A DNA stretch of 64,000 nt from Symbiodinium kawagutii (GCA_009767595.1 VSDK01016281.1:217879-281878); one strand, 5' to 3'. Positions 47,709 through 59,964 are shown, numbered from the stretch's first letter. Translations and numbers: made by a program. Notes: generated from the letters alone by a model not told the origin.

Positions 47709-47811
47709 CTGGTGGTTTGACATTTTTGATTTTCCCAAATGTATTACTGAATGTATAATGAGTAGTTGGTTGCCAAGCATATTTTTCATAGGGGTTGAAA
47801 CCACCAATCAG
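47709..47811 (+). mobile_element. Family-2 TIR element
   Basis: CTGGTGGTTTGACATTTTT left; CATAGGGGTTGAAACCACCA then ATCAG right. Confidence 0.65.
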
Positions 47812-48160
47812 CAATGGTCGATCCATATTGATGAACCGCCGCTGCTTGTACCGTTGATCGCTGGTGATTCACCATCAAACATGGGAGGGTTACCGTGGAG
47901 AAGCTGTATTTTGTAAATACTTTTCCGAGTGCAGGTGGGAAAACGGGAAATTCTAACCATGGTAAGGGGATTGTACGCAAAACAATGCTCAATTTTCCCA
48001 TGGCACCTGATACGCTCATGCACGGCATCTCCGAGGTGTATGAAGGTATGATCCAAGGATATGAACATGACTGATCGTTTCTCAAGGGTTGAGAGGTACA
48101 TAGGCCACTTCAACCATGACTTGATCAAGATGCTAAGATGCGCTTCCATCACGTGCCAAG

Positions 48161-48250
48161 GGTGGGCTCCCTGGCAGCTCTACGCCAGGAGTTTCTGAAA
48201 GGCTGCGCTCTGCCTTCCGTAGCCGCCACAGAACCGGGGCCCCGGGTCAG
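48161..48250 (+). CDS. Exon of the EF-hand/MORN gene chain, two possible frames
   Basis: Acceptor GCCAAG|G, donor GGGTCAG|GT, 90 bp. In phase 0, as the flanking exons require, it reads GGLPGSSTPGVSERLRSAFR then SRHRTGAPGQ, a linker-like basic segment. In phase 2 it reads (R)VGSLAALRQEFLKGCALP then SVAATEPGPRV, which looks more like a folded helix. The phase argument favours the first reading, the composition the second, so the exon is likely real but its frame is open. Confidence 0.5.
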
Positions 48251-48900
48251 GTGGGTCAGAGCGGCGAAGCTTCCTGGGGTACCCACCCAGTGAACGGAAC
48301 CACTGCGGTGAAACCATGCAACCATCAACTGATAGTGATTCCTTGAGGTTAGATGCTGATTTCTGTGATAACCACTGTGAGTTGTTTTTACGAAGTTTTT
48401 CAGGGGGCCCTGATTCACTTGATCCTGAGGTGAAGTGATAGTATGGTTGCAGTTACACCACATCTGGGAGATGATTCCCTGCATTGTCACATCTGAGATC
48501 GGAAACAGCGATCTTCCAGCACACATTGTTGGTGAGGATGATTTTATTTCGAGGAGATCAGCAAACCACACGACTCTTCCAACATTGTGTAGGTCAAATC
48601 ACATTGCTATTCCGCTTAATCAATCTCAATCAATCATTCTTGAGCACAATTATTATCAATTATTCACCTCTGGTTCCCGGTATTACTGTACCTACTCCAA
48701 ACCTGCAGTTACCAATCTTTTCTGATGATATTTAGAACAGGTATCCACCAGTACGAACAGATATCGCCACCCAGGTCAGTCTGCAAACTGGTTGGGGGGT
48801 AGCCCCTGGTTGTTCTGGCAAGGCCCCAAAAAGAGCATGCCACCCTTCTTGGACAGTCATGGCTCAAAGACCAATACCCATTCTGTTCACATCCCAAACA

Positions 48901-49017
48901 TGGCTATGGGTCAGTTCACCCTGTACCCCTGCTTTCCCCATCATTAACCATTGTTTTCCTTGTTATTGGTTGGTTATTATCCCCCATTATTGGTTGGTTA
49001 AGCTTGACCCATAGCCA
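48901..49017 (+). mobile_element. Family-3 TIR element
   Basis: TGGCTATGGGTCAG left, TTGACCCATAGCCA right, with 13-bp perfect inverted ends. Confidence 0.75.
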
Positions 49018-50104
49018 CATGAACACACATTTCCTTTCAATGAGGCTCACGCCCGACTGGCGTGTGTGACATGCTGTAGCTTCAATTCGCTGGCTCGCTG
49101 GTCCTCCAGAAATCGTTTTTGCGCAACTATTCCCAGCTGTGCACCTTCACCCGGTACCATCGTTCGGAGTTGTGCACAACTTGATCCTGTGCAGGAAAAG
49201 ATGGGTGTTGGGACTACCCACCATTTTGTTGCATCCAAGGACAATGAGGGACCTTTGGTTGAAGTGTGATCTCCAGTTGTTGAGCTGGATGCCAAGTAAT
49301 CAGCACATGCCCAGAAAACTCATGTACAATATTTGTGCAGCAAATGTCACTGGTACACCCACGCACCGTTTGACTTGAGCTAGTTGGTACACAGGGCCCC
49401 ATGGGTGCTACACTTGATCTTCTGCAGTTCTCCCTGATTGGATGTGACGCACCGAGGACCTCAAGGAGATGACTGAAAAGAAGATGTCACCCGATTATGC
49501 TTGGGAACCCAGCTGCCTTGAGCTCTGGAATGCGAACTGGAGTGGGCCAGCTCATTTTTGGTTGAAGTAGAGGGGGTTGTGATGATCAACAAACACCCGA
49601 GCTACTTGCTGGGTTACCCTGCCCAGCCGCGCTGCCTTCCTGTGTTGATGTGCGAAACTTGATGTGGTTTCCCTTTCAACAACTTTTGGGCTGTTTCAAA
49701 AGGGAGACTAGAATCTCATCAAGCAGCTGTTGCTACATCCCTCTTGTATCCGCTTGTTATGATACGGTGATCGATGGTGGCCTCACGGGCTGGGTCAAAA
49801 CTTGCTGGTACCGTTTCGTTTCGGGTCATAGATCCCCCCTCCGATGGTTGGACGCACTGGCACGAAGGTGAGGCGAAGTGCCGTAATGTATCCCCGTGGG
49901 ATGATCCTCCAGCCGTAGGCGAACCCAAGCAGCTGCAGTCATCATCCAAGCAGGTTGATCCATGCGATTGCTAGCCGAAGCATCGGTCTCCCAAGCGGTT
50001 CTATCTCCGATGGTTATATCCCTACAATTGTGATAGCCATCATGTAGAACATCCGTTGCTATCCATGAAGAGCCGTCACGAATCGTGATCTGACCTTATG
50101 TTTG

Positions 50105-50545
50105 ACCATTAATTAACCCATTAGCATCAGCCATCATTAATCATCATGGTTCATCATCGTCAATCATTATTCATCATTATGCATCATTGTTCATCATCAT
50201 CAATCATTATGAATCATTTTTCATCATTGTTCATCATCATTCATCATGATTCATCATTATTCATCATTATTCATCATTAATTATTCATCATTATTAATCA
50301 TTATCAATCATTATCAAGCATTGTGAATCATTTTCATCATTGTTCATCATCATTCAGCATTATTAATCATTATCAATCATTAATTATTCATCAGTATTCA
50401 TCAGTGATTATTCATCATGATTCATCATTATTCATCATTATTTTCTCATCATTTGTCATTATTCATGATTTTTTATCACTAACTATTCATCATTATTCAT
50501 CACTATCAACATTTATCAATCATCAATCATCCATTAACATCAATT
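50105..50545 (+). repeat. TTCATCATTA low-complexity tract
   Basis: CATCATTATTCATCATTATT-type repeats with irregular period. Confidence 0.85.
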
Positions 50546-50984
50546 ATTATGAATCAGCAGTAGCAAGTAGCGAGCGATTATCAACCATCAATCAACCATC
50601 ATTTTTCATAAAGCATCATTCCTACCCATCCTCAACCATTAAACAGCAACCATCATTATAGCCGATTAACCATGAATCACCCATGAATCAAGCACTATTA
50701 GCTATCGTTACTTCTCATTTTTTCCGTCCTTTCCCATCAATCTACCATCAACGAACCATCAACCATGAATCACCCATCACTACTTGCCATCATTTCAACG
50801 ATCACTGAACCATCAACATTTCCAGCTTCATTTCCCATGACTATTTCCACCATCAACCATCATTACCATCCTCAACCAACAGAATGATGGCCCTCAACCA
50901 TTCAACATAACCAGCCATATCCAACCATCCAACCATCCAAGCCTCAACGAAGCCTCAATGAACGACCCAGGGCCGTCCCTTAAG

Positions 50985-51056
50985 GCTTGGACCGACACGG
51001 AGAGCGCCAAGTTCCAAGAGCTCTGCGCGCGCTTCGACGAGGCGCCATCACGAGAG
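50985..51056 (+). CDS. Exon next to the 22-bp satellite intron
   Basis: Acceptor CCTTAAG|G, donor CGAGAG|GC (GC-type), 24 codons, phase 0 to 0: AWTDTESAKFQELCARFDEA then PSRE. The frame is also open upstream to an ATG at 50959 (MNDPGPSLK), so a first exon starting there is possible and would split the chain into two genes. The downstream intron holds the satellite starting 47 bp after the donor. Confidence 0.6.
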
Positions 51057-51102
51057 GCTTGGTTTTCTATAGGAAAAGCGAGGAATTTATAGGAATTTAT
51101 AA

Positions 51103-53713
51103 GGGATCATAGTGATTTTTATAAGGGATCATAGTGATTTTTATAAGGGATCATAGTGATTTTTATAAGGGATCATAGTGATTTTTATAAGGGATCATAG
51201 TGATTTTTATAAGGGATCATAGTGATTTTTATAAGGGATCATAGTGATTTTTATAAGGGATCATAGTGATTTTTATAAGGGATCATAGTGATTTTTATAA
51301 GGGATCATAGTGATTTTTATAAGGGATCATAGTGATTTTTATAAGGGATCATAGTGATTTTTATAAGGGATCATAGTGATTTTTATAAGGGATCATAGTG
51401 ATTTTTATAAGGGATCATAGTGATTTTTATAAGGGATCATAGTGATTTTTATAAGGGATCATAGTGATTTTTATAAGGGATCATAGTGATTTTTATAAGG
51501 GATCATAGTGATTTTTATAAGGGATCATAGTGATTTTTATAAGGGATCATAGTGATTTTTATAAGGGATCATAGTGATTTTTATAAGGGATCATAGTGAT
51601 TTTTATAAGGGATCATAGTGATTTTTATAAGGGATCATAGTGATTTTTATAAGGGATCATAGTGATTTTTATAAGGGATCATAGTGATTTTTATAAGGGA
51701 TCATAGTGATTTTTATAAGGGATCATAGTGATTTTTATAAGGGATCATAGTGATTTTTATAAGGGATCATAGTGATTTTTATAAGGGATCATAGTGATTT
51801 TTATAAGGGATCATAGTGATTTTTATAAGGGATCATAGTGATTTTTATAAGGGATCATAGTGATTTTTATAAGGGATCATAGTGATTTTTATAAGGGATC
51901 ATAGTGATTTTTATAAGGGATCATAGTGATTTTTATAAGGGATCATAGTGATTTTTATAAGGGATCATAGTGATTTTTATAAGGGATCATAGTGATTTTT
52001 ATAAGGGATCATAGTGATTTTTATAAGGGATCATAGTGATTTTTATAAGGGATCATAGTGATTTTTATAAGGGATCATAGTGATTTTTATAAGGGATCAT
52101 AGTGATTTTTATAAGGGATCATAGTGATTTTTATAAGGGATCATAGTGATTTTTATAAGGGATCATAGTGATTTTTATAAGGGATCATAGTGATTTTTAT
52201 AAGGGATCATAGTGATTTTTATAAGGGATCATAGTGATTTTTATAAGGGATCATAGTGATTTTTATAAGGGATCATAGTGATTTTTATAAGGGATCATAG
52301 TGATTTTTATAAGGGATCATAGTGATTTTTATAAGGGATCATAGTGATTTTTATAAGGGATCATAGTGATTTTTATAAGGGATCATAGTGATTTTTATAA
52401 GGGATCATAGTGATTTTTATAAGGGATCATAGTGATTTTTATAAGGGATCATAGTGATTTTTATAAGGGATCATAGTGATTTTTATAAGGGATCATAGTG
52501 ATTTTTATAAGGGATCATAGTGATTTTTATAAGGGATCATAGTGATTTTTATAAGGGATCATAGTGATTTTTATAAGGGATCATAGTGATTTTTATAAGG
52601 GATCATAGTGATTTTTATAAGGGATCATAGTGATTTTTATAAGGGATCATAGTGATTTTTATAAGGGATCATAGTGATTTTTATAAGGGATCATAGTGAT
52701 TTTTATAAGGGATCATAGTGATTTTTATAAGGGATCATAGTGATTTTTATAAGGGATCATAGTGATTTTTATAAGGGATCATAGTGATTTTTATAAGGGA
52801 TCATAGTGATTTTTATAAGGGATCATAGTGATTTTTATAAGGGATCATAGTGATTTTTATAAGGGATCATAGTGATTTTTATAAGGGATCATAGTGATTT
52901 TTATAAGGGATCATAGTGATTTTTATAAGGGATCATAGTGATTTTTATAAGGGATCATAGTGATTTTTATAAGGGATCATAGTGATTTTTATAAGGGATC
53001 ATAGTGATTTTTATAAGGGATCATAGTGATTTTTATAAGGGATCATAGTGATTTTTATAAGGGATCATAGTGATTTTTATAAGGGATCATAGTGATTTTT
53101 ATAAGGGATCATAGTGATTTTTATAAGGGATCATAGTGATTTTTATAAGGGATCATAGTGATTTTTATAAGGGATCATAGTGATTTTTATAAGGGATCAT
53201 AGTGATTTTTATAAGGGATCATAGTGATTTTTATAAGGGATCATAGTGATTTTTATAAGGGATCATAGTGATTTTTATAAGGGATCATAGTGATTTTTAT
53301 AAGGGATCATAGTGATTTTTATAAGGGATCATAGTGATTTTTATAAGGGATCATAGTGATTTTTATAAGGGATCATAGTGATTTTTATAAGGGATCATAG
53401 TGATTTTTATAAGGGATCATAGTGATTTTTATAAGGGATCATAGTGATTTTTATAAGGGATCATAGTGATTTTTATAAGGGATCATAGTGATTTTTATAA
53501 GGGATCATAGTGATTTTTATAAGGGATCATAGTGATTTTTATAAGGGATCATAGTGATTTTTATAAGGGATCATAGTGATTTTTATAAGGGATCATAGTG
53601 ATTTTTATAAGGGATCATAGTGATTTTTATAAGGGATCATAGTGATTTTTATAAGGGATCATAGTGATTTTTATAAGGGACCATAGTGATTTTTATAAGG
53701 GACCATAGTGATT
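51103..53713 (+). repeat. 22-bp satellite, 118 full units
   Basis: The unit GGGATCATAGTGATTTTT plus ATAA repeats 118 times from 51103, then a 15-bp partial unit. As read, units are identical except for T to C (GGGACC) in the last full and the partial unit. It lies inside one predicted intron (donor 51056, acceptor 54056). Identity over 2.6 kb means recent amplification or active homogenisation; copy number in a draft assembly may be wrong. Confidence 0.97.
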
Positions 53714-53736
53714 AACTATGGATAACTATGGTTGAT

Positions 53737-53818
53737 CTGGTTGGTGGTTTCAAATTTTTTGCTTCTTTTTCCGAGTATTTATCAACAAATGGTTGGTTGA
53801 CTCATATGTGTCAAAGGC
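53737..53818 (+). mobile_element. Family-2 element, right end missing, at satellite edge
   Basis: CTGGTTGGTGGTTTCAAATT left end intact; inner GTTGGTTGACTCATA; the right TIR is replaced by sequence running into degenerate satellite units. Confidence 0.6.
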
Positions 53819-53819
53819 G

Positions 53820-53896
53820 TTCATAGTGATTTTTTGAAGGGGATCATAGTGATTTTTATAGGGGATCATAGGGATTAACTATGGATAACTATGGTG
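53820..53896 (+). repeat. Degenerate satellite units beyond inserted element
   Basis: Two or three variant units (TCATAGTGATTTTTTGAAGG, GGGATCATAGTGATTTTTAT) followed by ATTAACTATGGATAACTATG, the same tail that follows the main array at 53711. The tail therefore occurs twice, flanking the family-2 fragment. Confidence 0.75.
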
Positions 53897-54056
53897 GATA
53901 TATGTCAATATGCTTACAATAAATGGTTAATAACATAAGGGGTAATATATATATATATAAATACATATGCTTTAGCTTTTGACAAGGGAAATATCTCGAT
54001 GATGTTTGGTGTGTGAGAATAAAGGTGGGTGATTGCAAAGCATTGACCTGGCGCAG

Positions 54057-54132
54057 GCTGCACCTGGAAGCGCAATAGCTGTGAACTGTGAACAAAAATC
54101 TAGAGTATTGGATAAGATGCGGATTTTCCATG
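54057..54132 (+). CDS. Probable exon after the satellite intron
   Basis: Acceptor GGCGCAG|G, donor CCATG|GT, phase 0 to 1: AAPGSAIAVNCEQKSRVLDK then MRIFH. Both phases fit the neighbours (51056 and 55498); the split codon G|AC gives Asp. Codon usage is less G/C-rich than in other exons and the minus strand is open too, so confidence is moderate. Confidence 0.4.
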
Positions 54133-54561
54133 GTGAACTATGTTCTTTTGCTTGATTCATGCTTGGTTCACATCATGTGCATTGTCATCATTGGTCGAAA
54201 ACGCACATCAAATCGTTAGTTTCCAGTAGGTTAAGCAATAACCAATTGTTGACGGATCAAACAGATGGCCACTTATGGCCGGTTTCCCAGCATTTCCTAT
54301 GAAACATGGTGATTTTTCCATTGGCCAGTTTAGGGACTGCCAAAGGGTGCTATCTTTCGAACAGTTCGATGTCTCGGTTTACCCATGTTGGTGCTGGTTT
54401 TCTTGGTCATTGTAACGGGTTTCACTAACAAACCAGGCTTGATTCATGCTTGGTTCGTATCATGAGCCATCATTGGTAACCCACATCAAACCGTTAGTTT
54501 TCACCAGGGTAAGCAATAGCCAATTCTTGACTGATCAAACAGCTGGCAATCTATCAGTATG

Positions 54562-54671
54562 GACTTTTCTTAAGTCCTTGAGAACCCCAAAGTGATGGAT
54601 GGTTTATTACTAATAATACTGTAGATGGTTAATCAACTGGATGATTTGGGGATGCCCCTATTTTGAGAAAT
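54562..54671 (-). mobile_element. Family-1 TIR element
   Basis: Core ATGGATGGTTTATTACTAAT; right end GCCCCTATTTTGAGAAATCG. Confidence 0.6.
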
Positions 54672-54824
54672 CGTTGTATACCTGTAGGCAATGGCTTCCT
54701 GGTGTACTAGTGGTGATTAAGCAATTGCTATCAGTATCATGATGATTATTGTGGTCAGCAATGGTCTAAGATGGCAAGAGCGGAAAATGGCGACTAAATG
54801 GATGACCCCGAAGACAGATTGATG

Positions 54825-54944
54825 TGGCTATGGGTTAATATTCACCAACCAATGATGGGGGATACAGTAATAGCAAACCAATAAAAAGGAAAACAATGGT
54901 CAATGATGGGGGAACTAGGGGTACAGGGTTTTGACCCATGGCCA
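54825..54944 (-). mobile_element. Family-3 TIR element
   Basis: TGGCTATGGGTTAATATT left; TTTTGACCCATGGCCA right. Confidence 0.7.
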
Positions 54945-55497
54945 TGTTAATAAAGCACACATTTCAGAAGTTTGATGGCACCCAGGTACGGGTGTTTCAG
55001 CTGGTGGTGGTGAATGATATGTACCATTGCTTTCCAACGTGAAATGGATCTCATTGGATCTCCCATGATCATGTTCATTCAAACAACTTTGCGTTCTCAA
55101 TCTGCTTAGAACCCTAAAGACGTTCCTTTGGTGCACAGTATCCATTCAATTAAATTCATGCAATTAAGTAAATATAGCTCACACACACATTGCATGTTCT
55201 TCGTCGCCAACTATAATTCTAGCTAATCAACAATCCTTTGCTACTCATTGCTAATCATTGCTAATCATTGCTATATAATCGTTGCAAATCATTGCTAATT
55301 GATGCCAATTGATGCTAATGGATGAATGATTGATGAATACGATACAACTACAGTGATCATCCAACGATATGATGAATGATTGATGCTACTGGATGAATGC
55401 TCAACATTGCCAGTTGCATCCATCAATCCCAACCGTATCTCAGTGCCGCGGCACCGCTGCAAGGTCTTTTCACAGCAAAGCTGATGAATGCATGCAG

Positions 55498-55592
55498 ACC
55501 GGAGCTGGTATGGAAGCATGGCGGAATTCGCCCCAAACATGGCAGTGAACAAAGTAGCATCGCTCGTGATGAAGAGGAACCCTCTTTTCAAG
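55498..55592 (+). CDS. Exon of the EF-hand/MORN gene chain
   Basis: Acceptor GCATGCAG|A, donor TTCAAG|GT, phase 1 to 0: DRSWYGSMAEFAPNMAVNKV then ASLVMKRNPLFK. The frame extends upstream to ATG 55488 (MHADRSWYG), so it could instead be a first exon. Two longer overlapping frames here (one on each strand) lack splice signals and are probably shadows. Confidence 0.5.
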
Positions 55593-55814
55593 GTGTAGAT
55601 ATAGTGGTTCTGAACGATATTGAGAATTCGAGTTATTCTCGAGCACTGCCTTTACGATTAATATCAATCACATTGGTCAATGCTATTCTTTTCATCAACC
55701 TACCAGCAACCAACCACTGTGGTTGATGATGATCATAATACTACCCTTATAATTGATACATGATACATGATTCAAACACTTTCAATCATCAACAGTGGTC
55801 AACATCACTATTCA

Positions 55815-55918
55815 CCAGTCAATTTACCCCTGGTGTACCATCATTAACCATTTTATTCCCTATTATTGTTGGTTATTGTCCCCCACTATTGGTAGGTTAG
55901 CTGCTTGACCCATGGCCA
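55815..55918 (+). mobile_element. Family-3 element, left end worn
   Basis: Inner ATTATTGTTGGTTATTGTCC, right end TTGACCCATGGCCA. Confidence 0.5.
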
Positions 55919-55996
55919 ATTGATCGTTGATTCTTCCTACGTTCTCATCACCATGAGCCCACTTACTGTCGAATCACTTCCGTTACCTGCTCCAAG

Positions 55997-56038
55997 TCGA
56001 CCAAGTCTCACGAGTCCATCGTCGCGGTGCGTTGCAGG
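55997..56038 (+). CDS. Possible small exon
   Basis: Within a GC island the + frame reads STKSHESIVAVRCR between CTCCAAG|T and GCAGG|GT, phase 0 to 0. The same frame stays open both ways (SVTCSK before, VCRNVTTHPGISMLMSPEKA after), so the true ends are unclear. Confidence 0.35.
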
Positions 56039-56934
56039 GTGTGCCGGAACGTCACAACTCATCCAGGGATTTCCATGCTAATGAGCCCTGAAAAAGCCAA
56101 GGGTTGAGTGCACCAGTAAGCACAAAAACAATGTTCGCTTTCTGTTGAAATTCATAGTTGTGACTCAGTGAACAAGTTGATCAATGCGGGTAAATAGTAA
56201 GCTGTTGTTTCCTTATTGTTAACATTGGAAAATAGGTTGGTGACTAGGTTAGTAATGCTAGTTAACAAGTTGGTTCATAGATTAGTATAGAATTGTCAAG
56301 AGGAACCTGTGCATTGCTACTCACCCAACCACTATTCACAAACAACAAGCATCGGTTAGTCTGCACCATTACTTCAGGGTAAACCACACTGATTTACTAC
56401 TATGATTGATCATTATGATAAACCACAATTCCGAACCACGATTGTCAACCACTCTTGACGATTGACCACTATTAACCCACTGTTACGCAAAATTGTTGAT
56501 TGGTTTGTTCTCTGACAGATATTGATGGAGCTTTTTGTGATTCGTAGCCAGGGATGATCGGCTCACTGAGGCATCATTTTGGACTGGAAGTTGTAACCCC
56601 TCAAACCATTGTTCTTAGTAAGGGTTAATACGCTTAACAGTTGTCAATGATGCTTGAACATGTTTGATGATGATTATGGTTGATTAATGACGATTGATAG
56701 TGGTTGACGACGATGGTTGATGCTGCTTAATAGTAGCCAACAAGCATGATGAAGGATCTTTAAGCATTCTGTTGCAAGGGCTGATGCTGCAGGTGTATAT
56801 ATGTGTGCACATATGAGGAATATCTTTTCGGGGCTTACTGTTAGAGTGGCATAGTGAACATCATCTGGTTATGGGTTATGGGCGGCTTTTTCACTTGCGC
56901 CCCCATAGGCATATGTGACTATTTCGTATCGTGT

Positions 56935-57500
56935 TTAGCAAGACCCTGCACTTCTGGTATCACAGCAGGAAGCAGAGAGTCTTGGCCAAAGTAGTGGTTG
57001 GTATTGGACGAGCCATTCCATAGTATGTAAACCAGTCGAGTTTTCCAAAAGTTGTTTGTCTTGCTGTTGATGAACACCATCTGCAGTTTTTATTTGCCTG
57101 AATGCTACTGGAATGCTCGGACAGCGACAGCGATGTGGCGCGACAAAAAGGGTTTTCAGGGTGACCTGCTGGGTGAGTAGTGAAATCACACTTATGAGAA
57201 TTGTGTGTGGTTTCAAGTAGCACCAGAAAGTGAAGCATGCCAAATCAGGGTTGTTTGTAAACCAAATGGATTACACTATCAGACAATATTTGGACGCCAC
57301 TATCTGGGCTGGGATGGTTGGCAATTGCCAACGTAGGGGACTTTTTTGACTCGCATCTCCACCTGTTGACGAGTGATCTGGGTGTTCATCGTGACTTTGC
57401 TGAGAGCTGAAGCAAGGAGGGACCCAAGCAGAGGATTTCTCCCGTCTAATTGCTCGGGCTGTATCTCCTGTTGGCCACTCACAGTGCGGGCTCAAAGAGA
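56935..57500 (-). other. Protein-like minus-strand fragments
   Basis: Minus frames include VSGQQEIQPEQLDGRNPLLG with ALSKVTMNTQITRQQVEMRV (57482-57300), and KLDWFTYYGMARPIPTTTLA further on. They are short, lie in changing frames and lack splice signals. Best explanation is a decayed element in an intron of the + strand gene. Confidence 0.3.
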
Positions 57501-58330
57501 CGTTTCTGGTGTATCGGACCAGCGAAATCAGGATCGGAAGGATGGGATGGAATGGGCTGGGAGTTCAGGCATACTTGTATATGCTTTTCCCAAGAGTTGC
57601 CGATAGCCCTACTTATCCTTCAGGAATGCTCTGAGTTTCCTGCAGGCTGATACTTACAAAAAATACGAGGTCTGAAGAAGTTTTGGAGTGGGTTCATAGC
57701 AAACATCTGCGAGTCAACCTGTGTCTTGCCGCAGGTTCAGATCAGAGCCAACTGGTTTAGTCCAGGCTTGCATTACAAGGGTGCTTTTTCATGGCTTGCA
57801 GTGAGCTCACGCTTCGGTTCTACAGAGCAATCGCCAATCCTCAGAGCAAACCATGACGTGAGTCAGCCAATTGTCATAGGCCAGTGGATTGTGGACCAGC
57901 CTGGCTTGCCTTGTGGAGCTAGACATCACTTAGCTGCTTAGTTCTTCGGAAAACCAAGAAATCTGGTTTATTTGTGTTGACTTGCTTGTTATTGCTGTCT
58001 TTTGTTGCGGATAAACAATATCCAAACAGGCATCACTAAACTGGGGTTTCGGGGTACCAGCACTGCTCAGATAAGTGTGTTTTCAGAATCAGGTACCCCT
58101 GTTGTGAACCTGCCAAAACCATCCGGAAAGTGATTAAAACGAAGTCTAGCTACTGCACCGATTAAGCACTTATCACCACATAGCACGATTGATTTTACAG
58201 ATTCATGACCCATTGGCCATTGGACATCAGTCAAAAACAGTTGGGATGTTCCACCAACCCCAAGTGATCTTGGAGATTTTCATTGCAGAACCACGTCTGC
58301 CGGGGTCAGCCCCATCGCTGAATCTTCCAG

Positions 58331-58425
58331 GACTGAAAGCCATGGCAGACCCTGATGAGAATGAACCCAAGTATGAGCAGAAGCGGCATGTCCTTTACCA
58401 AAAGCTGCGAACGGACCTGTGGTAG
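58331..58425 (+). CDS. Possible exon or C-terminus, charged
   Basis: After CTTCCAG|G the frame reads LKAMADPDENEPKYEQKRHV then LYQKLRTDLW and TAG at 58423-58425. It looks protein-like, but the end phase does not fit the following exon at 59313 unless TAG is a true stop. It may be an alternative or relic exon. Confidence 0.33.
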
Positions 58426-59142
58426 GTGTCACTGGTATGGTGGAAGCCTATGAGAGATCTCCATCCATCAAGGTTTGTCACTTATTGGTTTCACCGGGAT
58501 TCTAGCTATGGATATCACAGAGGAAGAACTGCCAACTGCGGCATGGAAACGGGTGACGCAGCAGTCAACATCCACACGGCGAACCATGCAGTGAAAGATC
58601 CCTAGCTGTGTCAGCACCACCGGTTGGTTGAGAACAACGGGTAGCCTGGCTGGATTGGAACTCTGACCACGGTGGGTTTCGGGACCAGCCGGTCTTCCGA
58701 GCGATTCCCGTAGATGGCTCGGATCACAGTTTCAGCAGCTCCAGCTGCAGTTGGGTGACAGCGTTGTTTTCATTTCCTTATGGGGAGGCATTTCACATCA
58801 GATCTGGTTTGCAACAAGAATACACGTGTCTTGTTGAATTTGTGGTTTCCCACATTTTGAAATGCAGTTCAAATAGGCCACCCTCTATGCGTAATTTGTT
58901 TTCCAAGCGAGGCGATCATTTTGGAATGGCTTAGCAGTACTTCTACTTCTTACTTCTGGAGAAACGCTTCATAACTATTGTTATTGTGAACTATTTATAG
59001 TAACTATTATCAGCGGCGCTTTGGGTTGGTGGATGTCACTGGACACTTTACTCTTTTTTCAGCCAGGCTGTACATCAAGGGCTCAACAGAAGCACGCGAG
59101 GCTGGAAGGGGCCCCACTCAAAGGATGTGAAGGTGTAGACAT

Positions 59143-59242
59143 GATGGTTTCTTACAATAGGGGTACCCCCAATCATCCAATCTGAATCATTTAGAGTAAT
59201 AGACCATCCATTTGTTGGGGTTCTCTATTTGGAGAAACTTCC
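59143..59242 (+). mobile_element. Family-1 TIR element in an intron of the MORN gene
   Basis: ATGGTTTCTTACAATAGGGG left; TTCTCTATTTGGAGAAACTT right; core AATCATCCAATCTGAATC. Confidence 0.65.
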
Positions 59243-59312
59243 ACATGGGCAATGATCTTCAAATAGCAACCCATCCAAACAAAAAAACGACGACAAGCGC
59301 ATCTCAACGCAG

Positions 59313-59388
59313 ATATTTCAACTGCTTTTCGAGGCTTCGGGTGCGGACTTGACCAACAACGAAAGGTTTTTCAACGATGAGAGCTGGG
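59313..59388 (+). CDS. Exon of MORN-repeat protein gene
   Basis: Acceptor CAACGCAG|A, donor GCTGGG|GT, 25 codons plus G, phase 0 to 1: IFQLLFEASGADLTNNERFF then NDESW. The split Gly codon joins to 59855 as ...NDESWG|SRVS. A family-1 element lies 70 bp upstream in the preceding intron. Confidence 0.6.
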
Positions 59389-59854
59389 GTCAGAGATCAC
59401 CTGGCCGCCCCAAATGCTGGGCCTGGCGGTGCGGCTTACCTGGGGATTTTGCTGCGAGAGTTTGCTTGGCCGCCTAGGATAGTGTTTGGTTGGCGCTAGA
59501 GTTTGGTTGGCCGCCTAGAAAAGAATAGTTCGTATCGATAGTGCACCGCACCGCGGATGTGGGGTACCCAAACAGGAGCCAAGTAATCTCTGCATGCCAG
59601 TGGTTTTGCACAGGGGTGAATTTGCCCGGTCATTTTTCGGAGCTGAATTTTCAGTCACTGCCCTTCATCAAATCTCTATCCGCCGACATACTTTGCAAAT
59701 CCAACCATGGCTCGCAACAATACTTGAATAGCTGTGGGCCCAAGCCTGGTATCCCATGTTGACCCGAGAGTACCCTCTGTTGCACCACTGGCAATGGGGA
59801 AGATCGGCTTTTTTCATCTTACTTATGAATCATAGGTTTTTTTTTCACCGGAAG

Positions 59855-59964
59855 GTAGCAGAGTGTCGATGCTCACCCGCTCCACCAGTGCGGCAATGAC
59901 AGCAGCCCATCCCCCAAACCACCTGCGACGCTTCAGGGGGGCTCACAGCAGTTCACTGGACAAG
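59855..59964 (+). CDS. Exon of MORN-repeat protein gene
   Basis: Acceptor CCGGAAG|G, donor GACAAG|GT, phase 1 to 0: SRVSMLTRSTSAAMTAAHPP then NHLRRFRGAHSSSLDK. Ser/Ala/His-rich with a basic cluster, so probably a disordered or regulatory stretch before the MORN array. G/C-rich third positions. An unspliced reading would end at TAG 60004-60006. Confidence 0.6.

Noticed and set aside
51103-53713. CRISPR-like array
   Set aside because: Units are head-to-tail with no spacers, and the window is eukaryotic.
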